Of a DNA stretch of 64,000 nt, positions 34,832 to 44,493 are shown one piece after another. Source of the stretch: CAVTWD01 sp963738325 (GTDB lineage: Bacteria > Actinomycetota > Acidimicrobiia > Acidimicrobiales > Ilumatobacteraceae); the NCBI GenBank assembly GCA_963738325.1, contig CAVTWD010000001.1, positions 992,001 to 1,056,000 of the forward strand, written 5' to 3'. The notes under the pieces were generated by a model, which did not search any database, had not been told where the DNA came from, and saw only the letters and a list, made by a program, of their open reading frames with translations. The number at the start of each line of letters is the position of its first letter. The first letter of the stretch is position 1. A program made the translations under genes and the position numbers.

Positions 34832-35564
34832 TCAGGCGAGGCCTTCGGCCCGGAACGCGTCGGACATCCGGTCGACCGAGTCGCTCATGACACCGTCGAT
34901 GCCCATGCGCAGCACGTTGCGCAATCCCGCCTCGTACTGCAGGTCCCACGCCAACGTGTAGCGCTCGAAGCGGTGGAAGAGGGTTGTGAGCCCGCCGGTC
35001 CAGTCGGAATGGTGCAAGTTGATGGCGTCCACGCCTGCCTCGGCGAGACTGGCGGCGCGACGCTCCGGGCCCTCCCTGATCGCGCGAGAGCCGGGTGGAG
35101 TCGACCAGCTTGACATGGTGGTCGAGGGACCGCAGCTCGGCCACCGCTCGCCAGTCGGGATGGCAGAGCCACAACCGGCTCAGCAGTGCCGGAGCTCCCG
35201 CCCGGACGGTCTCGATCACCGTCGCCCCGGCCTCGCCGTTCTTCAGGTCGAGCGCGAGGTGGTAGTCCCACCCGCAGGCGTCGATGAGCTCCGCCAGGGT
35301 CGGGATGTGATGGGGGAGCTCGTGGCGGGCCGCCGTCGCGATCCTCCGCCGCCGCAGCAGCCCGCCGAGGACGCCGCCGTGGTCGAGGACGGCGATCCCG
35401 TCGGCGCTCAGCCACACGTCGCTCTCCAGCCCCGTCGCCCCCAGGCGTAGAGCCAGCTGGAAGGCCTCGAGCGTGTTCTCGGGCGCGTGGGCCCGGCCGC
35501 CTCGGTGGGCGAAGGCCACGGGCGGCATGAGCAACGAGGGGAGGCGCTGCTGCACGCCGGGCAT
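34832..35564 (-). CDS. glycerophosphodiester phosphodiesterase (frameshifted)
   Basis: GDPD-family TIM-barrel enzyme that hydrolyses glycerophosphodiesters to glycerol 3-phosphate. It has FAHRGGRAHAPENTLEAF and GLESDVWLSADGIAVLDHGG, then HLALDLKNG. Near 35090 the frame changes: dropping one base from CTCTCGCGCGATC gives LVDSTRLSAIREGPERR, continuing to VDAINLHHSDW, LAWDLQ and the family end MGIDGVMSDSVDRM. ATG 35564 has GGAG 8 nt upstream. Total about 243 residues fits the short bacterial GDPD class. The break is probably a one-base insertion error. Confidence 0.85.
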
Positions 35565-35680
35565 CTTGGCAGCTCCGGCTCCGAGGGCTACAGAGAGGAG
35601 GCGATCGGCGCGGGGTCGGTCCCTGAGAACCCTGCTGCTCCGCTCCCGTCGCGGGCAGGGGCCTCCGTAGACTCCCGGTC

Positions 35681-36130
35681 GTGTTCAACGTCGGTAGCGG
35701 CGAGCTGCTGGTCATCCTCGTGATCGCCCTGATCGTCCTCGGCCCTGACAAGCTGCCCGAGGCCGTCCGCAAGGTGGGTCGCGTCTATGGCGAGCTGCGG
35801 CGGATGAGCAGCGGGTTCCAAGCCGAGCTGCGCGACGTGCTCGACGAGCCGATGCGCGAGGTGCGTTCCACCACGGACATGATGCGCTCACCGTTCTCGG
35901 TCGACGAGCTCGAGGACGAGGACGCCACCCTCGCGGCCGACACCGGCCCGGTCGAGGCGGTGTCCGGCGACCTGCCCGACCCGCCGCTCCCGGCGCCGGT
36001 ACCCGACGAGCTCCGGATGGCCGGTGCGCTCACCTTGCCCCCTCCTGCCCAAGTTGCCTCTGTGACCGCCTTGCCCGCTCCGGCCGACGACATTCCCATC
36101 GACTTGCCGCCGCCGCACCGAACTGGGTGA
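35681..36130 (+). CDS. tatB: Sec-independent protein translocase TatA/TatB
   Basis: A 149-residue Tat component. A short N-terminal membrane helix (SGELLVILVIALIVLGP) is followed by the hinge and amphipathic helix (DKLPEAVRKVGRVYGELRRM) and a long Pro-rich cytoplasmic tail. LGPDKLP and the length favour TatB over TatA, though a single protein may do both jobs. TAGACT ends 7 nt before GTG 35681 (leaderless). tatC starts 1 nt after its stop, so the pair is one operon. Confidence 0.88.
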   Translation: MFNVGSGELLVILVIALIVLGPDKLPEAVRKVGRVYGELRRMSSGFQAELRDVLDEPMREVRSTTDMMRSPFSVDELEDEDATLAADTGPVEAVSGDLPDPPLPAPVPDELRMAGALTLPPPAQVASVTALPAPADDIPIDLPPPHRTG

Positions 36131-36131
36131 C

Positions 36132-36943
36132 GTGAAGCTCCGACCCTCTTCCGGCCGCCCCCGGGTGCGCACGCCCGATGATCGGATGACCTTCACCGAG
36201 CACCTCGCCGAGCTCCGCGGGCGGATCATCAAGTCGATGCTCGCCATCGTCGCCGGCGCCACCATCGTGTTCCTCGCCTACAACCCGATCCTGCACTTCC
36301 TCCAGGGCCCATACAACGACTGGTGCGCGAGCCACGCGGGCAAGTGCGCATCGGGTGGCAATTTCGTCATCACCGGCCCGCTCGACGGCTTCGCCATCCG
36401 CATCAAGGTGTCCGGATGGGGCGGCCTGGTGGTGGCTTTGCCCGTGGTCCTGTGGCAGCTGTGGCGGTTCGTCACGCCGGGCCTGCATCCCCGGGAGAAG
36501 CGCTACGCCGTGCCGTTCGTGCTCTCGGCACTGGCGCTGTTCGCCTTCGGTGCGTTCATCGCCTACTGGACGCTGCCCCTTGCCCTCGACTTCCTGATCT
36601 CGTTCTCGGGCAGCTCGGTGGCGCCCCTGTTCACCCCCAACTCCTACATCAGCCTCGTCGTGTTGATGATGGTGGCTTTCGGTGCCGGCTTCCTCTTCCC
36701 GGTCGTGCTCGTCTTCCTCGAGCTCGTGGGGGTCCTCACCCCCCGGCCCTGTCGCGGTTCCGCCGTTACGCCATCGTGATCATCGCCGTCGTGGCCGCGG
36801 TCATCACCCCGAGTGGGGACCCCTACAGCATGCTAGCCCTCGCCATCCCGATGTACGTGTTCTACGAGCTCTCCATTCTGATCGGATGGTTCATCCAGCG
36901 CTCGAAGCGGCGAGCCGAAGCACGCGCTGCCGCGACGACGTGA
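36132..36943 (+). CDS. tatC: Sec-independent protein translocase TatC (frameshifted)
   Basis: Six-helix receptor for twin-arginine signal peptides. It has the family start DRMTFTEHLAELRGRIIKS, the periplasmic loop after FLQGP, and FVTPGLHPREKRY. Near 36750 the frame is lost: restoring one base in CCCCGGCCCTG gives LTPRALSRFRRYAIVIIAVVAA, then ITPSGDPYSMLALAIPMYVFYE and the last helix, to the stop at 36941. Total about 270 residues is normal. The deletion is most likely a sequence error because Tat is usually needed in actinobacteria. Stop overlaps the helY start (GTGA). Confidence 0.92.
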
Positions 36944-39582
36944 GCCGAGGCGAGCAGGGCCCGAGCGGGCACACTGGTGGCGTGCTCCCCGAGCGCGATG
37001 CGCTCCTGGCCCGCTATGCCTTCGCCCTGGACGACTTCCAGCGCAACGCCCTCGACGCCCTCGACGCCGGCGAGTCGGTGCTCGTAGCTGCCCCGACCGG
37101 TTCGGGAAAGACCGTGGTGGCCGAATACGCAGTGGCCCGGGCGCTGGCGACCGCGCGGCGGGCGTTCTACACGACCCCCATCAAGGCGCTGTCGAACCAG
37201 AAGTACCGCGATCTCGTGGCCGTGCACGGCGTCGATCGAGTGGGCCTGCTGACGGGGGACAACTCCATCAACGGCGATGCCGGTGTCGTCGTGATGACGA
37301 CCGAGGTGCTGCGCAACATGATCTACGCGCGCTCGGCCGCCCTCGAACGCCTCGGCTTGGTGGTGCTCGACGAGGTCCACTACCTCCAGGACACCTACCG
37401 CGGGCCCGTGTGGGAGGAAGTGATCATCCACCTCGCGCCCGAGGTTCGCCTGGTCTGCCTCTCGGCCACGGTGTCGAACGCCGAGGAGCTGGCCGACTGG
37501 ATCTCGACCGTGCGCGGTCCGACCGCGGCAGTGATCGAGGAGCGCCGGCCGGTCACCCTGCAGAACCTCTACATGATCGGCGACAAGACGTCGGATCGGC
37601 TCCATCTCCTGCCGACCCTCGTAGACGGCCGGCCGAACCCCGAAGCCCATCGTCTGGACGACGAGGCGGTGCGGGGCTGGCGAGGTGGCGGCCGCCATCG
37701 TGCCCGGCGCCGTCTCTACACGCCGAGACAGGTGGAGGTGGTGGAGCGGCTCGACGCCGAAGGCATGTTGCCGGCCATCTACTTCATCTTCAGCCGGAAC
37801 GCCTGCGACGAGGCGGCCCAGTCGGCTCTCGACGCCGGGCTCCGCCTCACCTCGGGACCAGAGCGCGATCGCATCCGGGAGGTCGTCGAAGAGCACCTCG
37901 GGTCGATGGACGACCACGACCTGGTGGTGCTCGGCTACAGCCGCTTCCTCGCTGGTCTCGAGGCCGGCATCGCGCCGCACCACGCCGGGATGGTGCCGCC
38001 CTTCAAGGAGGCGGTCGAGCACTGCTTCGTGGAGGGCCTCGTCAAGGTGGTCTTCGCCACCGAGACCCTCGCGGTGGGCATCAACATGCCTGCCCGCTCG
38101 GTCGTCATCGAGAAGCTCACCAAGTTCGGTGGCGAGCACCACGCCTTCCTCACCCCGGGGGACTACACACAGCTCACGGGAAGAGCCGGGCGACGCGGCA
38201 TCGACACCCTCGGCCACGCCATCGTGCTGTGGAGCCCCTTCGTGCCCTTCGACCAGGTGGCCTCGCTCGCCTCCAGCCGTTCCTTCGATCTGCGCTCTGC
38301 GTTCCGCCCCACCTACAACATGGCCGCCAACCTCGTGCGCTCGTACCCGGCCGACCGCGCCCACCACCTGCTCAACTTGTCGTTCGCGCAGTACCAGGCC
38401 GACCGTGACGTCGTGCGCCTCGAGGCTCGTCTCGAGCGCCGCGACCAGGTCTTGACCGAGCTCAGAGAGCTGGCGGTGAGCCCCTACGGCGACCTGGAGG
38501 AGTTCCGGCGCCTGACGTCGCGAGCCGACCGGCGCAAGAGCGCGTCCCCGGCGAAGGACATCGAGCTTGCGCTCGGTCGTCTGCGCCCGGGCGACGTGGT
38601 CTCGGTGCGAAGGGGTCGTCATGAGGACCGCGCCGCGGTGCTGGCCGTGGCGCACCGGAAGGGAGGTATGCGGGTGCGGGCCATCACCCCGGCTCGTGCC
38701 CAGCTTCTCCTCGATGCCGACGACTTCGACGAGCCGCCCCAGCCGATCGGCCATCTCGACCTGCCGACGCCATACGCCCCCAACCGCGCGGACTTCCAAC
38801 GCGAGATCGCACGCCGCCTCGGCCGCCTGAAGGTGGAGATCCCCACGCGCCCGAAGCGCGCCGCGCCGGACGGCTCCGTCGAGCATCCCGTTCAAGCCGA
38901 TCCCCGCCTAGCCGAGCGGCTGAGGGCCGCCGTGCAGGCAGAGCGGGTGGCCCGCGAGGTCGACGACCTCCGCCGTCGAGTCACGGGCCGGAGTGAGTCG
39001 CTGGCCCGCCGCTTCGACCGGGTGCTGCGACTGCTCGGCAACTGGGGCTACCTCGACGGATGGACGCTCACCGACGCCGGTGAACGCCTCGCTCGGCTCT
39101 TCCACGAGTGCGACTTGCTCGTCGTCGAGGCCCTCCGCCAAGGGCTTCTCGACGACCTCGACGGGCCGGCCCTCGCCGCGATCGCCTCGGGGTTCACGTA
39201 CGAGCACCGCAGCCCCGAGCCGCCACCCGCGCCGTGGTTCCCGTCGGCGCTCGCCCGCAAGCGCTGGTCGGCCATCGAATCGCTGGCCCGCGAGCTGAAC
39301 GCGGCCGAGGACGAGGCCGGGCTGAGCCTGACCCGCGCCCCCGACCCCACCTTCGGCGCGGTCGCCTTCGCGTGGGCGGCGGGGGAGTCGTTCGCGGAGG
39401 TCGTGGAGGCGGAAGAGCTCTCCGGAGGCGATTTCGTACGCAACATGAAGCAGCTGATCGACCTCCTCCGCCAGATCGCGGACGTGGCCCCGCTCGAAGC
39501 CACCCGTCGTGTCGCGCGGGAGGCCGAGGACCGGCTGTTCCGGGGCGTGGTGGCCGCCTCGCGCGTCGCCGGCGACGAGTGA
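36940..39582 (+). CDS. helY: Ski2-like DEAD/DEAH-box RNA helicase HelY
   Basis: An 880-residue helicase of the Ski2/Mtr4 type. Motif I is APTGSGKT, motif Ia TPIKALSNQKY, motif II DEVHYL and motif III SAT. The second RecA domain has FATETLAVGINMPARSV and the motif VI region QLTGRAGRRGID. The C-terminal DSHCT-like domain has GFTYEH and FGAVAFAWAAGESF. It probably unwinds structured RNA. Mycobacterial helY (Rv2092c) also follows tatA-tatC. GTG 36940 overlaps tatC; GTG 36982 is an alternative. Confidence 0.9.
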   Translation: MSRGEQGPSGHTGGVLPERDALLARYAFALDDFQRNALDALDAGESVLVAAPTGSGKTVVAEYAVARALATARRAFYTTPIKALSNQKYRDLVAVHGVDRVGLLTGDNSINGDAGVVVMTTEVLRNMIYARSAALERLGLVVLDEVHYLQDTYRGPVWEEVIIHLAPEVRLVCLSATVSNAEELADWISTVRGPTAAVIEERRPVTLQNLYMIGDKTSDRLHLLPTLVDGRPNPEAHRLDDEAVRGWRGGGRHRARRRLYTPRQVEVVERLDAEGMLPAIYFIFSRNACDEAAQSALDAGLRLTSGPERDRIREVVEEHLGSMDDHDLVVLGYSRFLAGLEAGIAPHHAGMVPPFKEAVEHCFVEGLVKVVFATETLAVGINMPARSVVIEKLTKFGGEHHAFLTPGDYTQLTGRAGRRGIDTLGHAIVLWSPFVPFDQVASLASSRSFDLRSAFRPTYNMAANLVRSYPADRAHHLLNLSFAQYQADRDVVRLEARLERRDQVLTELRELAVSPYGDLEEFRRLTSRADRRKSASPAKDIELALGRLRPGDVVSVRRGRHEDRAAVLAVAHRKGGMRVRAITPARAQLLLDADDFDEPPQPIGHLDLPTPYAPNRADFQREIARRLGRLKVEIPTRPKRAAPDGSVEHPVQADPRLAERLRAAVQAERVAREVDDLRRRVTGRSESLARRFDRVLRLLGNWGYLDGWTLTDAGERLARLFHECDLLVVEALRQGLLDDLDGPALAAIASGFTYEHRSPEPPPAPWFPSALARKRWSAIESLARELNAAEDEAGLSLTRAPDPTFGAVAFAWAAGESFAEVVEAEELSGGDFVRNMKQLIDLLRQIADVAPLEATRRVAREAEDRLFRGVVAASRVAGDE

Positions 39583-40193
39583 CGATCGAGGGCGGCCAGC
39601 CGTGGGGTTCGCCATGGCAGCCAGGGGCGGGCGCCGCACCGGTCGACGTTGGTTCCGATGCCAGGGCCCGGGCCGTGATCGAACCCCTCCGGCGAGCCGG
39701 CGCCGCCCTCCCGCCGCTGCACTTGTTGGGCGGTGACCTCTTGCAAACCCTGGGCGGGGACCGCGGCTCGCCCCCGAGGGAGTCGTGGGTGGTCCCGGCC
39801 GACCTCGGCTCGGTCCTGCTCGACGGTCGCCAGCACTGGTTCGTCGCCCATCTCGTGGCGCGGCGGTCGTGGTGGAGGGGACGGGTCGTGGCCGTGATGA
39901 ACGCCGAGCACATCGGCCGGTGGGACGTGGCGCCTCGCGGCCATCCGAACGACGGGCGTCTCGACATCGTGGACGTGGCCGCCTCGATGCCCTTCACCGC
40001 CCGATGGCAGGCGTGGCGTCGCCTGCCGACCGGCACCCACCTCCCGCACCCGAGCATCGCGGTGGAGCGCACGGCGGCATGGTCGGCGGTCTTCGACCGG
40101 CCGCTGCGGGTGTGGCTCGACGGCGACCCGATCGCTGAGGTGAAAACCGTCTCGGTGCGCGTCGAGCCCGACGCGCTCCGTCTCGTCGTGTGA
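39579..40193 (+). CDS. hypothetical protein with lipid-kinase C-terminal-like domain
   Basis: A 204-residue protein starting at GTG 39579, overlapping helY by 4 nt. The C-terminal part (RWDVAPRGHPNDGRLDIVDV, and the end PLRVWLDGDPIAEVKTVSVRVEPDALRLVV in pieces) resembles the beta-rich C-terminal domain of diacylglycerol/sphingosine kinases (YegS type). The N-terminal kinase domain and its GGDGT motif are absent. It may be a domain detached from a lipid kinase and reused; activity cannot be inferred. Confidence 0.65.
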   Translation: MTIEGGQPWGSPWQPGAGAAPVDVGSDARARAVIEPLRRAGAALPPLHLLGGDLLQTLGGDRGSPPRESWVVPADLGSVLLDGRQHWFVAHLVARRSWWRGRVVAVMNAEHIGRWDVAPRGHPNDGRLDIVDVAASMPFTARWQAWRRLPTGTHLPHPSIAVERTAAWSAVFDRPLRVWLDGDPIAEVKTVSVRVEPDALRLVV

Positions 40194-40238
40194 CCGTGTG
40201 ACGGAGGAGCTCGCGCTGGCGCGTCACGGTCGCCGCCC

Positions 40239-41229
40239 ATGCGCGCCTGGATCCTCAACGAGAGCCCCGGCTCCTACGAGTGGGCCGACGACGTGCCCGA
40301 CCCCGTCGCCGGGCCGGGAGAGGTGCGCGTCCAGCGTCGTCGCCAGCGCGCTCAACCACATGGATCTGTGGGTCACGCGTGGTCTGCCGAAACCGCCGCT
40401 GCCTCACGTGCCCGGCTGCGACGTCGTTGGTCACGTCGACCAGGTCGGCGAAGGAGTCACGACTGTCGCCGAGGGGGATCGGGTCGTGATCAACCCGGCC
40501 GTCTCGCCGGTGGAGGAGATCGTGGCGCTCGGCAACGACAGCCCGATGGGGGCGGGCTTCATGATCTACGGCGAGCACTGCTGGGGCGGCCACGGCGAGT
40601 ACGCGGTGGCGCCGGCCCGCAACGTTGTCACCGCGCCGGCCAGCCGCACCTCGGAGGAGCTGGCCGCGTACCCCTTGGCCTACCTCACCGCGTATCGCAT
40701 GCTGCGCCGCGGCTCGCCTGGCGGCCGGCGACGTCCTCCTCGTCGTCGGGGTGGGCAGCGGGGTGGCGAGCGCCGCGCTCTGCCTCGGTCGGCACATGGG
40801 AGCCCGAGTCTTCGCCACCAGCAGGAGCGAAGCCAAGCGCGGGAGGCCATCACCCTCGGGGCCGAGGCGGCTTACGACTCGGCCGAGCGCTCGTGGCCGG
40901 TCGAGGCCGACGTGGTCGTCGAGAGCGTCGGCCCGGCGACGTGGGAGCAGTCCATTCGGGCGTTGAAGGCCGGCGGCCGCCTGGTGGTGTGCGGCGGAAC
41001 CTCCGGCCCCAAGGTCGAGCTGAACCTCCCACGGTTGTTCTTCAAACAGATCGAGATCATCGGTTCGACGATGGGCTCCTACCAGGAGTTCGCCGCCGTC
41101 ACGGATCTCGTCGACCACGGCTTGGCCATCAAGGTCGACCAGACCTTCGGGCTGCTCGACTACCCAGTCGCCCTGGAGCGCCTCGAGCACGGCGCCCAGT
41201 TCGGCAAGATCGTTCTGCGCCACGGTTAG
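40239..41229 (+). pseudogene. zinc-type alcohol dehydrogenase/quinone oxidoreductase, three frameshifts
   Basis: MDR-family NAD(P)H oxidoreductase of about 330 residues, recognisable in three frames. MRAWILNESPGSYEW starts at 40239. After about 40328 come ALNHMDLWVTRGLP, HVPGCDVVGHVDQVGEGV and GGHGEYAVAP. After about 40715 comes GDVLLVVGVGSGVASAAL (cofactor-binding fold); after about 40845 come ITLGAEAAYDS and VVVESVGPATWEQSIRALK, to the stop at 41229. Each piece is well conserved, so sequence errors are as likely as true decay; three breaks in one gene make it the best candidate in the window for a real pseudogene. Substrate unknown. Confidence 0.75.
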
Positions 41230-41352
41230 CGCCGGCCGCGCCCGACCGCGGCGCGGCCGCGAAAAGGGCGTGACGGTCGGCCTGTCGTCGTCCCTGCTCA
41301 GAGCCGGTGGCGGCTCCCCGGGCGCCCGGCGGGCGGGCCGTAGAGTGCGGAC

Positions 41353-42955
41353 GTGACGTACGTGCCGGAGGAGTTCGCCCCGCATGAGGCCGACGTCCTC
41401 CGCCGCTACTTCACGAATCTCGACGGCCCTGTGTTCGCCCTCGTCAACCTCCCCGAAGTGGTGAAGGGCGCCCTCTTCGCCCGCTACAGCCGCAGCCCGA
41501 AGAGCTTGAGGCGGCTCTTCCTCGACGAGTTCGTCGGCGATCTCGACGTGAGTGGCGATGCTGGCGTCGACGCCACCGTCGGCCTGCGGCGGGCCGAGGA
41601 TCTCTACGAGCGAGTGTTCCTCGAGTACGGCGATGACTCCGTGGCGCAACTCGGGGGCGTGCACCTGGCCTGCGAGCAGGCCTCCAACTTGCTCACGAAG
41701 GTGCTCGAGTGGGGCCGTCTCATGAGCTACCTCGAGCAGAGCACCCGCTACATCGCCTACGACGCCCGCCTCGGGGGCCGCTACCGCTACCACCGCGACC
41801 CGATGATCCTCGGCTCCCCCCTCGGCACGAGGTACGTGGGCGACATGGACCGCATGTTCGACACCTACGCGGAGTTGGTCACCGCGGTCACCGACCATGT
41901 CCGTGCCACCTTCCCGAAGGACCCCCGCGACTCCGACTTCGTGTACCGGCAAGCCACCAGGGCCAAGGCCCTCGACGCGGCCCGGGGGGTGCTGCCCGCG
42001 GCCTCGGTGTCGAACGTCGGGATCTACGGCACCGGGCAGGCCTTCGAGGCCCTGCTACTGCGGATGCGAGCGCACCCCCTGCCCGAGGCGCGTCACTACG
42101 CCGAGCTCATGCTGCACGAATTGCGGAAGGTGATCCCGAGCTTCCTCCGCCGCGTCGATCTGCCCGACCGGGGTGGAGCCTGGAGCGAATACCTGGGGGC
42201 CACCCGTGTCGCCACCCAGCGCATCGTGCGTTCCCTCTTCGAGGAGGGCGAGGCCGAAGACACGGCGTCGGTGGTGCTGACGGACTGGGATCCCGACGCC
42301 GAGGACAAGCTGCTCGCCGCCATCTGCTATCCGTTCACCGATCAGCCCGAGCACCAGGTGCTCGCTCGGGTGCGCAAGCTCGCCGCGGACGAGCGGGACG
42401 GCGCTGCTCCGCGCCTACGTCGGCGAGCGGGACAACCGCCGGCACAAGCCGGGTCGCGCCTTCGAACGGATCGACTACCGCTTTGACGTGCTGGCCGACT
42501 ACGGCGCCTTCCGCGACCTCCAGCGCCACCGGCTGCTCACCATCGAATGGCAGCCGCTCACCCCGCGTCACGGCTACGTGCGCCCGGAGCTGGTCGATGC
42601 CGCTGGCCACGCGCCCGCCTTCGACGCCGCGATGCGCCGTTCGGCATCGCTGTACGACACCATCGCCGAGCATTTCCCGATCACTCAGGCCGCGTACGCG
42701 GTGGCCATGGCCTATCGAGTGCGCTTCGCCATGCAGTTCAACGCCCGCGAAGCCATCCACCTGATCGAGCTGCGCACCTCGGCGCAGGGCCATCCCGCCT
42801 ACCGGCGCGTCTGCCTCGAGATGCATCGCCTGATCGCCGAGCAGGCCGGCCATCGGCTGGTGGCGGAGGCGATGGTCCACATCGACCCCACCGAACCGGC
42901 ACTCGAGCGCCTCGATGGGGAGCGGCGGGCCGAAGCCCGGCGCCTGGGCCGCTGA
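41353..42955 (+). CDS. two-domain ThyX-like FAD-dependent thymidylate synthase (frameshifted)
   Basis: About 533 residues when joined, twice the usual ThyX size. The first half has ALFARYSRSPKSLRRLF, RLMSYLEQSTRYIAYD and YGTGQAFEALLLRM. The second half has AFERIDYRFDVLADYGAFRDLQRHRLLTIEWQPL and VRFAMQFNAREAIHLIELRT. The frame breaks near 42400; dropping one base gives ALLRAYVGERDNRRHKPGRAFE. The RHR of the ThyX motif is present in the second half, but the usual RHR-x7-S spacing with a following NE-x-SxR is not evident, so thymidylate synthase activity is uncertain. GTG 41353 has a TAGAGT box ending 6 nt upstream. Confidence 0.82.
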
Positions 42956-43104
42956 CCCCGGACCGGCCTCGACCTGCACTTTCGGATCAACCTCGACCTG
43001 GACCTGAGCGTTTTGTCGAAGGCCCCTTTCCTCGACGTGAGGTGGTGGTCTAGGGTCCGCGCCGCGGTGGGTGAGGGTTGGGGCTCGAGCCCTGGAGGCC
43101 TCGC

Positions 43105-43863
43105 GTGTCCCGAACGTCTCGCATCCTGGTCGGTCTCGCCGCCCTGGCCGTCGTCCTCACCAGCTTGGTGGGCCCGGCGGCCGGCAGCACCTCGGCCGGC
43201 GTGGCCGTCACGGCCCGCCATCACCGCCCGGCGCCCGCGGCGCGCCCCGTCGTGCTCCGCCTCACCTACACGGTGAAGGCGGGCGACACCCTCAGCTCGA
43301 TCGCTCGTCGCTACGGAACCCGGGTGTCGGCGCTGCGCGCCGCCAACCATCTCCGCCGCCGGAGCATCCTGCGGGTGGGGCGAAGGTTGCGGATCCCGCC
43401 CATCACCATCTCGGGCCCGCTCGTCGCCCACCTCCCTCGCGTCATCGTGAAGGATCCGCGGCGCTTGCGGTTGGTGCCGCTCTTCCGGGCGGCGGCGCGG
43501 GAGGCGGGCGTTCCTGCCGACCTCCTGATGGCGGTGGCCTTTCGCGAATCCCGCTGGGATGCGACGGCCCGGTCCCGCACGGGGGCGATGGGAATCGGCC
43601 AACTCATGCCGACCACCGTCCAATGGGTCTCGCACACCTTGCTTCGTTCCCGCGTGGCCCTCAACCCGTGGGAGCCGATCGACAACCTCCGCATGAGCGC
43701 CAGGACCCTGGCCTTGCTGCTCCGCCTCACCAAGGGCGACGTGCACCGCGGTCTGGCCGCGTACTACCAGGGATACGGCTCGCTCGTGCGTGACGGCGTG
43801 CTGCCCGTCGGGCGGCGCTACGCGGACAGCATCCTGGCCCTGCGAGCGTCGTTCAACGGCTGA
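43105..43863 (+). CDS. exported LysM and lytic-transglycosylase (SLT) protein
   Basis: A 252-residue cell-wall enzyme. It has a signal peptide (ILVGLAALAVVLTSLVGPAAG), then a LysM domain that binds peptidoglycan (YTVKAGDTLSSIARRYGTRV, LRVGRRLRIP). A Slt70-like catalytic domain follows, with VAFRESRWDATARSRTGAMG bearing the catalytic Glu, and IGQLMPTTVQW. GTG 43105 is chosen because GGAGG ends about 6 nt upstream; TTG 43078 is less likely. TAGGGT (43051-43056) is a plausible -10 box with a short leader. Confidence 0.9.
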   Translation: MSRTSRILVGLAALAVVLTSLVGPAAGSTSAGVAVTARHHRPAPAARPVVLRLTYTVKAGDTLSSIARRYGTRVSALRAANHLRRRSILRVGRRLRIPPITISGPLVAHLPRVIVKDPRRLRLVPLFRAAAREAGVPADLLMAVAFRESRWDATARSRTGAMGIGQLMPTTVQWVSHTLLRSRVALNPWEPIDNLRMSARTLALLLRLTKGDVHRGLAAYYQGYGSLVRDGVLPVGRRYADSILALRASFNG

Positions 43864-43989
43864 TCGAGGTCACCGCCATCCGCTTCCTGGGGTGAGACGT
43901 ACGTCACACAGAGCACGAGTGGCCGGGGGGTGCACCGGCCCTATGATCCCGCCGCGCGAGCGGCCCCCAGTGGCGAGCAGAGGGAACGG

Positions 43990-44481
43990 ATGGCAGAGGA
44001 AGAAAGCCTCGACGAGGTCGACGTCGAAGAGGACGAGTTCGCGGAAGGGGAGCTCGACGACGCGGACCTGGACGAGCTCGACGAGGACGTCCTCGAGGAC
44101 GAGGAGGAATTCGCCGTCCTCGAGGACGACGACGAGCTCGTCGAGCTCGAAGAGGAGGAAGAGGAAGAAGAAAGTGACGAGCTGGACGAACCGGCGGCCC
44201 GCCGCGCCACGCCCGCCGAGGAGGAGGATGAGGACGAGGACCTCGTCACCCCCGACGACGTCGAGGCCGATCTCGACACCATCCTGAAGGACCGCCTCGT
44301 CGCCGCCGAGGACGAGCGGGAGGACGACGAGGACGAAGTCGAGGTTGACGACCGGGGGGATCCGGTCGATCGCATCCAACCGAAGCGGCCGGGCGAGTTC
44401 GTGTGCCAGTCCTGTTTCCTGGTGAAGCACCCGAGCCAGCTCGCTGATCCGGCCCGCCAGCTGTGCGCCGACTGCGTCTGA
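43990..44481 (+). CDS. acidic DUF4193-like protein with C-terminal zinc ribbon
   Basis: A 163-residue, extremely acidic protein (long Asp/Glu runs over residues 5-115). Its C-terminus, KRPGEFVCQSCFLVKHPSQLA...LCADCV in pieces, matches the DUF4193 family ending (CxxC...CxxC) known from actinobacteria such as Rv2699c, but with a much longer acidic arm. The ribbon probably binds zinc; possible partners are RNA polymerase or nucleic acid, unproven. ATG 43990 follows AGAGGGA. A TATGAT box (43942-43947) and the palindrome GACGTACGTC (43896-43905) lie upstream. Confidence 0.8.
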   Translation: MAEEESLDEVDVEEDEFAEGELDDADLDELDEDVLEDEEEFAVLEDDDELVELEEEEEEEESDELDEPAARRATPAEEEDEDEDLVTPDDVEADLDTILKDRLVAAEDEREDDEDEVEVDDRGDPVDRIQPKRPGEFVCQSCFLVKHPSQLADPARQLCADCV

Positions 44482-44493
44482 GAAGAGGAAGCC

